Part shown: piece after piece, positions 15,317-22,604 of the stretch
Layout of the letters: every line of letters starts with the position of its first letter
How positions within the stretch are numbered: position 1 is the stretch's first letter
Assembly: GCA_905195085.1 (NCBI GenBank)
Contig: CAJJUK010000018.1
Coordinates: forward strand, 1-29,834
Source: an uncultured Christensenella sp.
GTDB lineage: Bacteria > Bacillota > Clostridia > Christensenellales > UBA1242
Direction of reading: 5' to 3'
DNA: 29,834 bases
Program-made: the position numbers and the translations under genes
Notes under the pieces: model-generated
Database searches by the model: none
Seen by the model: the letters and a program-made list of their open reading frames with translations, nothing else
What the model was told of the DNA's origin: nothing

Positions 15317-15802
15317 ATGGCAGTAAGAAAAAAGGCGACAAAAACTTCAAAAAAGGCAGAGAGTGGGATTTCCGTTTCTGATATTGAAGTTTCATCAAAA
15401 ACCAAGAAAAACGCAGAAAAAGCTTTGAAAAACGCAGGGGCAAAGGTTCTTTTGTGCGTATTCATTTTTCTGATTGTTGGTATTGTTGTTGGTGCCGGTG
15501 CATGGTGGTTTGTTTGCAAAGATGATTGCTTTGAACTGATTGGGAATGATGAAATTGTTTTGACACTGGACGAAGAATATGTTGATGATGGAGTCAAAAT
15601 TGTTGCTTTTGGACAGGACGAAAGTGACAGCGTTGTCATTGAGACAAACTTAAGTGTCAACGATGCAGGAAACTATTACTCTGACGAGATTGGAACCTTT
15701 TACATTACATACAAATCGGAATGTTTTAAGTATGGGAAATTGTTTAAAGTTCAAAAAGTTCGACTTGTGACATTTGTTGAAATAAGTGAAGGGGGTGAGT
15801 GA
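15317..15802 (+). CDS. Membrane-anchored protein with Ig-like domain
   Basis: A 161-residue protein. The first 45 residues are Lys/Ser-rich and cytoplasmic; one membrane segment follows at about 47-70 (VLLCVFIFLIVGIVVGAGAW). The outside part resembles bacterial Ig-like modules of the DUF5011 type: LTLDEEYVDDGVKIVAFG followed by NDAGNY and GTFYITYKSE is the usual pattern of an initial strand, a Y-DxGV turn and a final strand. The domain is single and the protein short. It overlaps or abuts the next gene, a membrane-anchored metallo-hydrolase, so the two probably act together outside the cell. No close homologue is recognised. Confidence 0.8.
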   Translation: MAVRKKATKTSKKAESGISVSDIEVSSKTKKNAEKALKNAGAKVLLCVFIFLIVGIVVGAGAWWFVCKDDCFELIGNDEIVLTLDEEYVDDGVKIVAFGQDESDSVVIETNLSVNDAGNYYSDEIGTFYITYKSECFKYGKLFKVQKVRLVTFVEISEGGE

Positions 15803-15804
15803 TA

Positions 15805-16983
15805 GTGGCTAAGAAGAAAACCAGCACGGTGAATAAGGTCATGCTAAGTTTTCTTGCTCTTGTGATTGGGGTTGTTGGAAGTTTCTATTTGTTTAACTAT
15901 TTCACGCTTCCTTTGACCGATGAAGTTTCTGTCACTGATGAAGTATATTATTCAAATGACCCAAGTTCTGATGGAAATGTCAGTGTTGACATTTCGTCTT
16001 ATGGTGCAGAGTTGTCTATTCATTTTTTGGAACTTGGCAACAAATACACCGGAGATTGCACTTTCATTCAGACTGCTGAAGCAGACATTTTGATTGATTG
16101 TGGTTCAAAGTCAAACAGCATTTCAACTGTTTCAAACTATCTAAATCAATATGTGACAGATGGGGTTTTGGAATATGTCATTGTCACACATGCACACCAG
16201 GACCACTATGCTGGATTTGCAACAAGCACAAAAATTGATAGCATTTTTGATTTGTATGAATGTGAAACAATTATAGATTTTTCAATGACAAATCAAAAGG
16301 AAACTTCAACAATGTATTCCAATTATCAAAGAGAACTTTCTGATGAAATTGCAAAGGGCGCAAAACATTACACTGCTTTGGAATGTGTCAACAATGAAAA
16401 TGGTGCCACTGATGTTTTTGAAATTGGTGACGGCATAACATTGCAAATTTTGGACAGTTTCTATTACACAAACAAATCAAGCACAGAAAACAACTATTCT
16501 GTGTGTTGCATGATAAGTCAAGATGTTGGAAATGGAGAGTCAAAAAATTTCTTGTTCACAGGTGACTTGGAAGCGGACGGTGAAGAATACTTGGTGGAAA
16601 TGAACGAACTGCCAAAAGTGGAACTTTATAAGGCCGGACATCATGGCTCAAAGACATCTTCCACCACAACTCTTCTTTCTGTCATTCAACCAGAAGTTGT
16701 TTGTGTTTGTTGTTGTGCGGGCAGCAGTGAATATACAAAAGTTGCCGAAAACCAATTCCCAACTCAAGAATTTGTTGACAGAATTGCACCATACACTGAC
16801 CAAGTTTTTGTGACTACTTTGTGTGTTGACTACGCAAACAACGAATTCACTTCATTTAATGGGAACATTGTATATTTGTCAAAGGCTGATGAATATGCAG
16901 TTGTTTGCTCAAACAACAATACGATTTTGAAAAATTCTGATTGGTTCAAAAACAACCGAACTTGTCCGGATGTTTGGAAATGA
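15805..16983 (+). CDS. Membrane-anchored ComEC-like MBL-fold hydrolase
   Basis: A protein of about 392 residues. After a basic start (AKKKTS) a membrane segment at about 13-35 anchors it. The rest is a metallo-beta-lactamase domain like the C-terminal domain of the competence protein ComEC: HFLELG, ILIDCGS, THAHQDHYAG (metal-binding HxHxDH), FLFTGDLE and KAGHHGSKTSS, which is typical of this group. ComEC-like domains act on nucleic acids, so an extracellular nuclease is possible but unproven. It lacks the ComEC membrane channel. I prefer the GTG at 15805, nine bases after GGGGGTG; a GTG at 15799 overlapping the upstream stop is possible. No terminator is seen before the next promoter. Confidence 0.87.
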   Translation: MAKKKTSTVNKVMLSFLALVIGVVGSFYLFNYFTLPLTDEVSVTDEVYYSNDPSSDGNVSVDISSYGAELSIHFLELGNKYTGDCTFIQTAEADILIDCGSKSNSISTVSNYLNQYVTDGVLEYVIVTHAHQDHYAGFATSTKIDSIFDLYECETIIDFSMTNQKETSTMYSNYQRELSDEIAKGAKHYTALECVNNENGATDVFEIGDGITLQILDSFYYTNKSSTENNYSVCCMISQDVGNGESKNFLFTGDLEADGEEYLVEMNELPKVELYKAGHHGSKTSSTTTLLSVIQPEVVCVCCCAGSSEYTKVAENQFPTQEFVDRIAPYTDQVFVTTLCVDYANNEFTSFNGNIVYLSKADEYAVVCSNNNTILKNSDWFKNNRTCPDVWK

Positions 16984-16995
16984 TAAAGAAATTTC

Positions 16996-17024
16996 TTGAC
17001 AATTAAAAATCAGGCTGGTATAAT
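16996..17024 (+). promoter_or_regulatory. Consensus promoter of the aspS-asnS operon
   Basis: TTGACA (16996-17001), a 17-bp spacer and TATAAT (17019-17024): both hexamers match the sigma-A consensus exactly. Transcription should begin at about 17031, at the 5' end of the T-box leader. Confidence 0.92.
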
Positions 17025-17030
17025 TTTGTA

Positions 17031-17234
17031 TGTTTATACATCAAGCGTTGAGAAAGAGAGTAGTTTTGGAATCTGTTTCACAGAGAGATAAAGTTGGTGA
17101 GATTTATCAAACGGACTAAAACGAAGGACACTTTTGAGTTTGATAATAAAGAAAGAGTGGTCATTTTGACAAATTAGGTGGCACCGCGGAATAGATTATT
17201 TCGTCCTAATGCAGTTTTGCATTAGGATTTTTTT
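17031..17234 (+). ncRNA. T-box riboswitch, probable Asp specifier (GAC)
   Basis: The leader carries the T-box sequence AGGTGGCACCGCGG (17176-17189); its TGGC can pair with a GCCA acceptor end, fitting tRNA-Asp with discriminator G. The antiterminator partner TTCGTCCT and a terminator hairpin (17204-17213 with 17218-17227, 10 bp, then a T-tract) follow. In Stem I, AAAG/CTTT and GTTTT/AAAAC enclose an internal loop with AGTA on the 5' side and GAAGGACA on the 3' side, the usual specifier-loop layout; the specifier then is GAC (17127-17129), an Asp codon. Uncharged tRNA should favour read-through into aspS and asnS. The specifier choice rests on manual folding. Confidence 0.93.
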
Positions 17235-17274
17235 ATAATGCGAAACATGACAAAAAGTGTTATGGGAGGTTATT

Positions 17275-18558
17275 ATGACAACACAAATTTCAAAATTAAA
17301 AGAAGGTAAAGTCAGATTTCAAGGCATGATTGATGTTGTTCGTGACAAGAAAAACATTCAATTCATCATTTTGAGAGATTTTTCAGGAAAAATTCAAGTC
17401 ACAGTTGACAAGGTTGCTCACCCTGAAGTTGGGGAAGTTTTTTCACACCTTTTGACAGGTTCAACTGTTTTGGTTGAAGGAGAACTTGTCAAGAGTGAAT
17501 ATGTCAAAATGGGCGGACAAGAAGTTTTGGCAGACAAGGTTGAAGTGACAAGCACTGCAGAAGTTTATCCAATTGGACCAGAAAGCAACCTTGACCAAAG
17601 AATCGATTATCGTTGGCTTGACTTGAGACAAGAAAAAAATTTGTTGCTTTTCAAAGTTCAAACCGCTTTCACAAATGCTTTGAGAGAATTTTTGCTTGAA
17701 AAGGAATTTATTGAAATTCATTCACCAAAACTTATTGGCACTGCTTCAGAATCTGGGTCGGAAGTTTTTCAAGTTAAATATTTTGACACTTTCGCTTATC
17801 TTGCTCAAAGTCCACAATTCTACAAACAAATGGCAATGGCTGGTGGCTTTGGAAGAATTTTTGAATGTGGTCCAGTTTTCCGTGCGGAAAAATCCCATTC
17901 AAGAAAGCACGCAACAGAATTTACAGGCTTTGACCTTGAATTTTCTGGAATTGAAAGCTTTGAAGATGTTATGAAAATGGAAGAAGAACTTTTGACTTAC
18001 GCTCTCAAAGTTGTTAAGGAAAAATATGGTGAGGAAATCAAACAAGTTTTCGGTGTTGAGGTGATTGTTCCATCTTTGCCTTATCCAAGAATCAAGCTTG
18101 CTGACCTTTACAAAGAATTGGAAAAAAGATATGGCTACACTTGCCCAGAAGAAGAAAAAGATGATTTGACAACAGAAGCGGAAAAACTTTGTGGACAGTT
18201 TGCAAAAGATGTCTTTGGTCATGAATTTTTGTTTGTGACCGATTATGGTGCAAGAAAAAGAGCATTCTATCATCTCAGAAAAGATGGAATTCCTCAAGGA
18301 TATGACCTTATTTGGAAAGGAGTTGAAATCACAACAGGTGCACAAAGAGAACATCGTTATGACATTTTGAGAAAACAGGCGGAAGAAAAAGGACTTGATA
18401 AGGATGTTGAGTTCTATTTGCAATTTTTCAAATATGGTTGTCCTCCTCATGGTGGCTTTGGTTTGGGATTGGACAGAATAACAATGAATTTGCTTGAACT
18501 TCCAAACATCAAAGAATCAATGTTCTTGTTTAGAGGACCAGACAGAATAACTCCATAG
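17275..18558 (+). CDS. aspS: Aspartyl-tRNA synthetase, archaeal/eukaryotic type
   Basis: A 427-residue class II synthetase that charges tRNA-Asp. An N-terminal OB-fold anticodon-binding domain (to about residue 100) is followed by the catalytic domain: RWLDLR, motif 2 with FRAEKSHSRKHATEF, and motif 3 GGFGLGLDRITM. The lack of the roughly 150-residue GAD insertion of bacterial AspRS and the ending ESMFLFRGPDRITP show the archaeal/eukaryotic (AspS2) type, found in some clostridia. Because an AsnRS gene follows, it is probably discriminating. The ATG at 17275 has GGGAGG six bases upstream; an earlier in-frame GTG is not used. Controlled by the upstream T-box. Confidence 0.93.
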   Translation: MTTQISKLKEGKVRFQGMIDVVRDKKNIQFIILRDFSGKIQVTVDKVAHPEVGEVFSHLLTGSTVLVEGELVKSEYVKMGGQEVLADKVEVTSTAEVYPIGPESNLDQRIDYRWLDLRQEKNLLLFKVQTAFTNALREFLLEKEFIEIHSPKLIGTASESGSEVFQVKYFDTFAYLAQSPQFYKQMAMAGGFGRIFECGPVFRAEKSHSRKHATEFTGFDLEFSGIESFEDVMKMEEELLTYALKVVKEKYGEEIKQVFGVEVIVPSLPYPRIKLADLYKELEKRYGYTCPEEEKDDLTTEAEKLCGQFAKDVFGHEFLFVTDYGARKRAFYHLRKDGIPQGYDLIWKGVEITTGAQREHRYDILRKQAEEKGLDKDVEFYLQFFKYGCPPHGGFGLGLDRITMNLLELPNIKESMFLFRGPDRITP

Positions 18559-18586
18559 TCGAGCAAAAAAGTTTTAAGGAGAAGCT

Positions 18587-19975
18587 ATGAAAAGAATTGA
18601 AATCAGAGATTTATATAAAAGTTTTAATCAATTTGCAAACAAGGAGATTGTTGTTTGTGGTTGGGCAAGAACGGTAAGAGACAGCAAAAACATTGCTTTC
18701 ATCGAACTCAATGATGGTGCTTTCAAGAGTGTGCAAATTGTTGTTGAAAGAAACAAAGTTGAAAATTATGAAGATGTTGTCAAAGAAAATGTTGGAACAT
18801 CTTTCAAAATCAAGGGGACAGTTATTGTGACACCAAATGCACAACAGCCTTTTGAAATCAACGCTTCAAAAGTGGAAATCTTGGGTTCTTGTGACACAGA
18901 TTATCCACTTCAAAAGAAAAGACACACGATTGAATTTTTAAGAACAATTCCAACAATCAGAGCAAGAGGAAATTTGTTTAATGCTGTTTTTCGCATTCGC
19001 TCTGTTGCAGCATTTGCAATTCACAAATTTTTCAACGAAAGAAACTTTGTTTATGTTCACACTCCAATCATCACATCAAATGACTGCGAAGGTGCTGGAG
19101 AGATGTTTCAAGTGACGACACTTGATCTTGACAAACTTCCAATGAAAGACGGAAAAGTGGACTACAGTCAAGATTTCTTTGGCAAAAAAGTCTCATTGAC
19201 GGTTTCTGGACAGTTGCATGAAGAAACCATCACTCACGCCTTTGGAAAAACTTACACTTTTGGACCAACTTTCAGAGCAGAAAATTCCAACACTTCACGT
19301 CATGCTGCAGAATTTTGGATGATGGAACCAGAAATGTGCTTCTGTGACCTTGAAGAACTTATGGACAACGAAGAGGAAATGATCAAGTATGTCATAAGTT
19401 ATGTCATGAAAGAATGTCCTGATGAACTTGCATTTTTAAACAAATTTGTTGACACGGGGCTTATTGACAGATTGAAAAACATTGTTGAACATGAATTTGT
19501 CAGACTTGACTATTCTGAAGCAATCAAAATTTTGGAAAAAGTTAAGGACAGATTTGTTTTCCCTGTAAAGTGGGGAACAGACTTGCAGTCCGAACATGAA
19601 AGATATCTCACTGAAGAAGTTTATAAGAAACCAGTTTTCTTGAAGAACTATCCAAAAGACATCAAGGCTTTCTATATGCGTCAAAATGATGATGGAAAGA
19701 CTGTTGCAGCGGTTGATATGCTTGTTCCTGGCATTGGTGAACTTTGTGGTGGAAGTCAAAGAGAGGAAAGATTGGACAAACTTCAAAGCAGAATCAAAGA
19801 GCTTGGTCTCAATGAAGAAGATTATGCGTGGTATCTTGACACAAGAAGATACGGAACAAATGTTCATTCAGGTTATGGACTTGGATTTGAAAGACTTGTT
19901 ATGTATTTGACAGGAATTTCAAACATCAGAGATGTTGAATTCTTTCCAAGAACGGTTGGTTCAATTCAAGAATAG
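18587..19975 (+). CDS. asnS: Asparaginyl-tRNA synthetase
   Basis: A 462-residue bacterial-type AsnRS, the class II enzyme that charges tRNA-Asn with asparagine. The OB-fold anticodon domain begins with VVCGWARTVRDSKNIAFIEL. The catalytic core has SGQLHEETITHAFGKTYTFG, motif 2 FRAENSNTSRHAAEF followed by WMMEPEM (diagnostic for AsnRS over AspRS), and motif 3 GYGLGFERLVMYLTG, ending in RDVEFFPRTVG. Length is normal for the family. It begins 28 bases after aspS with AAGGAG and is followed by a terminator, so both synthetases share the T-box control. Confidence 0.96.
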   Translation: MKRIEIRDLYKSFNQFANKEIVVCGWARTVRDSKNIAFIELNDGAFKSVQIVVERNKVENYEDVVKENVGTSFKIKGTVIVTPNAQQPFEINASKVEILGSCDTDYPLQKKRHTIEFLRTIPTIRARGNLFNAVFRIRSVAAFAIHKFFNERNFVYVHTPIITSNDCEGAGEMFQVTTLDLDKLPMKDGKVDYSQDFFGKKVSLTVSGQLHEETITHAFGKTYTFGPTFRAENSNTSRHAAEFWMMEPEMCFCDLEELMDNEEEMIKYVISYVMKECPDELAFLNKFVDTGLIDRLKNIVEHEFVRLDYSEAIKILEKVKDRFVFPVKWGTDLQSEHERYLTEEVYKKPVFLKNYPKDIKAFYMRQNDDGKTVAAVDMLVPGIGELCGGSQREERLDKLQSRIKELGLNEEDYAWYLDTRRYGTNVHSGYGLGFERLVMYLTGISNIRDVEFFPRTVGSIQE

Positions 19976-19982
19976 AAATGAG

Positions 19983-20006
19983 AAAGAGTGCTTTGGCACT
20001 CTTTTT
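19983..20006 (+). terminator. Terminator of the aspS-asnS operon
   Basis: A 9-bp stem AAAGAGTGC/GCACTCTTT with a TTTG loop runs directly into a T-tract, seven bases after the asnS stop codon. Confidence 0.88.
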
Positions 20007-20045
20007 TAAGTAACAAATTTTCTCCGCAAAAAATAGACTGAATAT

Positions 20046-20063
20046 AGACAACTAATGTTGTCT
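20046..20063 (+). promoter_or_regulatory. Hairpin directly upstream of a ribosome-binding site
   Basis: AGACAAC (20046-20052) and GTTGTCT (20057-20063) form a perfect 7-bp stem with a four-base loop TAAT, two bases before the AAGGAG site of the surface-protein gene. It may stabilise the mRNA, affect translation, or be an operator. No convincing promoter is visible between the asnS terminator and the gene. Confidence 0.45.
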
Positions 20064-20077
20064 TAAAGGAGAAAGAT

Positions 20078-20578
20078 ATGTGCAGAAGATTTAATTGTTG
20101 CGTTTTCAATCATCCTTGTCCAATTTTTTGTCCATTTGTGAATTTGGCTTGCAATGGCGGAAATGATATTATCAATCCAATCATTACTTCCGACTTTGGA
20201 TTTTTCAACAACACAGTCGGAGGTGCAATTGCATCACAAGCCATAATTCCTGTTGGATTTGTTCAAGGAAGCGGAACAGGTGTGCTTCCAAGCACAACCA
20301 CTGCAGGTGCCGTGACACTCAGTGCGGGGACATATGAGATTTCATATTCAGCTGCTGGAACTGTTCCTGCAAGTGGAACTATCAGCATAAAACTTCAAAT
20401 CAATGGTGTTGATGTTGCGGGGTCAATTATCTCTGGAACACAAACAGTTGGAAATGCTGTCAACCTTGCGAGAACGATTGTAATCACCGTTCCACAAACA
20501 AGCACACTACAACTTGTGAACAATTCAAGTGGCACCACAACATATACAAATGCAAGTATGTTCGTTAGAAGTATTTAA
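20078..20578 (+). CDS. Cysteine-rich protein with BclA-C-like domain (surface/spore coat?)
   Basis: A 166-residue protein without a classical signal peptide. The first 25 residues hold six cysteines (MCRRFNCCVFNHPCPIFCPF and a following Cys). The rest is Gly/Thr/Ser/Val-rich: IPVGFVQGSGTGV, LSAGTYEISYSAAGTVPASG, LQINGVDVAGSIISG, NLARTIVITVPQTSTLQLVN, NASMFVRSI. This order of strands is typical of the C1q/TNF-like jelly-roll at the C-terminus of BclA-type exosporium glycoproteins, here without the collagen repeats. A role on the spore or cell surface, with the cysteines cross-linking or anchoring it, is inference. Monocistronic, with AAGGAG before the ATG. Confidence 0.82.
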   Translation: MCRRFNCCVFNHPCPIFCPFVNLACNGGNDIINPIITSDFGFFNNTVGGAIASQAIIPVGFVQGSGTGVLPSTTTAGAVTLSAGTYEISYSAAGTVPASGTISIKLQINGVDVAGSIISGTQTVGNAVNLARTIVITVPQTSTLQLVNNSSGTTTYTNASMFVRSI

Positions 20579-20583
20579 AAAAA

Positions 20584-20604
20584 TGTGCCAAAATTTTTGG
20601 CACA
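20584..20604. terminator. Hairpin after the surface-protein gene
   Basis: A 9-bp stem TGTGCCAAA/TTTGGCACA with a 3-base loop lies six bases after the stop codon. On the plus strand it is followed by ATACATATTTTT, a weak terminator tail; the uninterrupted T-tract is on the minus-strand side, where no gene ends. It may serve mostly as an mRNA 3' end stabiliser. Confidence 0.55.
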
Positions 20605-20629
20605 ATACATATTTTTCTTCCAAATTTAT

Positions 20630-20657
20630 TTGATTTTTTGATTTGCTATGCTAAAAT
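20630..20657 (+). promoter_or_regulatory. Promoter of the small ORF-recO operon
   Basis: TTGATT (20630-20635), a 16-bp spacer and TAAAAT (20652-20657) with an upstream TGC (extended -10). Transcription would start at about 20664, just before a large leader hairpin. Confidence 0.65.
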
Positions 20658-20667
20658 GATTATAAGA

Positions 20668-20708
20668 TAGAACAAAATCTTGACAGCAGAATATTCCATT
20701 TTGTTCTA
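20668..20708 (+). promoter_or_regulatory. 11-bp inverted repeat in the recO operon leader
   Basis: TAGAACAAAAT (20668-20678) is the exact reverse complement of 20698-20708; the 19-base loop includes the palindrome GAATATTC. With the predicted start at about 20664 it would fold at the extreme 5' end of the mRNA. The arms contain GAAC/GTTC but the spacing does not fit a LexA box. It could protect the mRNA or bind a regulator. Confidence 0.55.
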
Positions 20709-20733
20709 CACAAACTAGACAAGGAGGTGCTTT

Positions 20734-20901
20734 ATGGATATTGGAAAAACATTCCCGAATATTGATGATGAACTGAGATGGTATGCAGTTCAGATGTCAG
20801 AAGGAAACATTGAAGCAGTTGGTCAGTTTGTTGAAGGACGAAATGAACTAAGAGAAAAGAACAAGAACAATAATAAAAAACCAAAGGAAAGAGATGTCTG
20901 A
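20734..20901 (+). CDS. Small protein (55 residues) upstream of recO
   Basis: This short ORF has a strong AAGGAGG site (20721-20727) seven bases before its ATG and overlaps the recO start by eight bases, both good signs of a translated gene. The product starts MDIGKTFPNIDDELRWYAVQ, continues with SEGNIEAVGQFVEGRNEL, and ends in a Lys/Asn-rich tail. In Bacillus a small protein, YqzL, lies upstream of recO; the W..(S/T)-G-N/S-I-E/D-A spacing here is faintly reminiscent of it, but I cannot confirm homology. No signal or membrane segment. It is probably translationally coupled to recO; function unknown. Confidence 0.75.
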   Translation: MDIGKTFPNIDDELRWYAVQMSEGNIEAVGQFVEGRNELREKNKNNNKKPKERDV

Positions 20902-21622
20902 GAAAATCAAAGCAATAGTAATTAGATCAAATGATAGGAAAGAGAAGGATAAGAATATTCTTCTTTTTTCTCTTGAAAAGGGCAAAATTTGGGCGACTTT
21001 GAAAGGTGTCAAGGGTGAGAAAGCAAAGATGAAACTTGCCCAAAATTTGTTCTGTTTTGGCGATTTTGTGCTTGAAGATGGGAAAAGCGGAAAGATTGTG
21101 ACGGGCTTTGATGTGATTGAAAGTTTTCACGAAATAAGTGAAGATGTTGACAAATATTTTGAAGCAATGGCCGTTTTGGAAGTTGTCAATGCGATTGAAT
21201 TTGCTTCTGAAAGCGAAGTTGCAAAAATGTTTGTTTTGACACTTAAAACACTCAAAAGCATTTGCTTTGAATATGGCAGACAATATTATATTTTGGACAA
21301 GTTCTTCATTGAACTTTTCAAACTTAGTGGATTTCCTCTTTACACTGACAAATGCAGTGTGTGTGGAACAAAAAGTTTTGAAAGAATGTTTATTGACTAT
21401 TCGACGGGCGAAATTGAATGTATGGCTTGCAAGGGGTTTGTCAGTGAAGAGATTCCAAAGGCTTCATATCTTGCCTTAAAAATTCTCACAAACACCGATT
21501 TTGACAAGTTGAAATCGGTAAAACTTGCAGATAACAGTGAATATACTTTGTTAAAGATTTTGGTTAAAAATTTTGAAAACAGATTTGATAAAAGACTGAA
21601 ATTGATTGGAATTTTGTCATAG
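20894..21622 (+). CDS. recO: DNA repair protein RecO
   Basis: A 242-residue RecO, which with RecR loads RecA onto SSB-coated single-stranded DNA and anneals strands in the RecF pathway. The N-terminal OB-fold starts with KAIVIRSNDRKEKDKNILLFS and LKGVKGEKAKMKLAQNLFCFG, normal for the family. A zinc-binding four-cysteine site follows, CSVCGTK and CMACKG (about residues 154-182). The C-terminal helices end at KRLKLIGIL. The start overlaps the upstream small ORF by eight bases, with AAAGGAAAG as ribosome-binding site. The 3' end overlaps the convergent orphan gene by six bases, with no terminator between them. Confidence 0.93.
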   Translation: MSEKIKAIVIRSNDRKEKDKNILLFSLEKGKIWATLKGVKGEKAKMKLAQNLFCFGDFVLEDGKSGKIVTGFDVIESFHEISEDVDKYFEAMAVLEVVNAIEFASESEVAKMFVLTLKTLKSICFEYGRQYYILDKFFIELFKLSGFPLYTDKCSVCGTKSFERMFIDYSTGEIECMACKGFVSEEIPKASYLALKILTNTDFDKLKSVKLADNSEYTLLKILVKNFENRFDKRLKLIGILS

Positions 21623-22489
21623 ATTATCAATCAAAATATCGTCAATTTTGTCGTCAGAAAGCACAAATTTGACATAGTTTTTATTGAAATTTGAAACGGT
21701 GATGAATTCGTTTGTGTTTATAGGAAGAAAATTTGTCACTTCTCCAAAGAATTCTTTCATTTGATTTGTGTCTAATTCATTTTTCAATTTTTCAGAAAGA
21801 AAATCCATAGCACAAGCATAATCCTTTGCTTTGATGCTTTCAAGCAGTTTGAATGGTATGAGTTTTTGAGGGATTTGTTCGGTTGAGTTGTGCATAAAAT
21901 CCTCCTTTTCAACATTTATTTCTTCAGAAAGTTTGTAAATCGCATTTTTTTCACGATTGTCGCTGTCGTGAAATTTTTTTTGTACGGAAATGGTATTTTG
22001 GTCAATCTCCAAACTGTCACCGCCAAAATGTGTCAATTTGTTTTTGTCAATTGAATAGGCATAAAGATTGTTATCAAATTGCACGCAAGCGAAGTTTTTG
22101 ACTTTGAAGATTTTATAATTTTTGCACGAATGTGGGCACCTGTAGTTTATTTTTTTTGAATTGCATTCAAAACTTAGGTTTTTGCCAGCAATCGTAATTT
22201 CACAATTTTTCCCAGAAAAGTTCAAATTTTCCTTTTGTGTGATCTCGACAGAACTTGGGCTTTCAAGAAAGATTATGTTTTTGTTGTCTTTCTTAATCAC
22301 AGAAAAGTTTTCGTTTTCATGGGGGCAAGACAGATTGATATAGAAAGGTGTCACAATGTTATCTGTGGGATATACAAAAATGTATTCTTCATTTTCCACT
22401 TCCAAAACATCGTTTGCGTCAATTTCTGCATAATCTGTTTTTGTTTTAATAAGGCAAGGATATGATGATTTTATGAGATATTTTTCCAT
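21617..22489 (-). CDS. Protein of unknown function (290 residues)
   Basis: I do not recognise this protein. It has no signal peptide or membrane segment. The first 170 residues look beta-rich, with two short Cys/His patches, SCPHENEN and YRCPHSCKNY, which might bind a metal. A Glu/Lys-rich joint follows, and the last 75 residues look helical then beta (KLLESIKAKDYACAMDFLSE through KFVLSDDKIDDILIDN). It is convergent with recO and overlaps it by six bases. No ribosome-binding site precedes the ATG; an extended -10 (TGTCATAAT) lies seven bases upstream, suggesting a leaderless mRNA. The open frame without gaps and its own promoter support a real gene. Confidence 0.72.
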   Translation of the reverse strand: MEKYLIKSSYPCLIKTKTDYAEIDANDVLEVENEEYIFVYPTDNIVTPFYINLSCPHENENFSVIKKDNKNIIFLESPSSVEITQKENLNFSGKNCEITIAGKNLSFECNSKKINYRCPHSCKNYKIFKVKNFACVQFDNNLYAYSIDKNKLTHFGGDSLEIDQNTISVQKKFHDSDNREKNAIYKLSEEINVEKEDFMHNSTEQIPQKLIPFKLLESIKAKDYACAMDFLSEKLKNELDTNQMKEFFGEVTNFLPINTNEFITVSNFNKNYVKFVLSDDKIDDILIDNL

Positions 22490-22496
22490 GATTTAT

Positions 22497-22505
22497 ATTA
22501 TGACA
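22497..22505 (-). promoter_or_regulatory. Leaderless-type promoter of the orphan gene
   Basis: On the minus strand TGTCATAAT (extended -10) ends seven bases before the ATG at 22489. There is no Shine-Dalgarno sequence in those seven bases (ATAAATC). No -35 is evident. Confidence 0.5.
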
Positions 22506-22604
22506 TTTTGATTTTTTATATAACTCCTGTTTGTTTAAAAGATTTATAAATTTATTGTTTAAATTCGTTCAATTAGGTCAATAAGTTTGTCAGGAGAGGT
22601 GTTT

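Noticed and set aside
20680..20708. TTGACA at 20680-20685 as a second promoter for the recO operon
   Set aside because: No -10-like hexamer lies at 16-18 bp; the TTGACA falls in the loop of the leader hairpin.
20668..20708. LexA (SOS) box formed by the GAAC and GTTC in the leader repeat
   Set aside because: The Bacillota LexA site needs GAAC and GTTC four bases apart; here they are about 30 bases apart.
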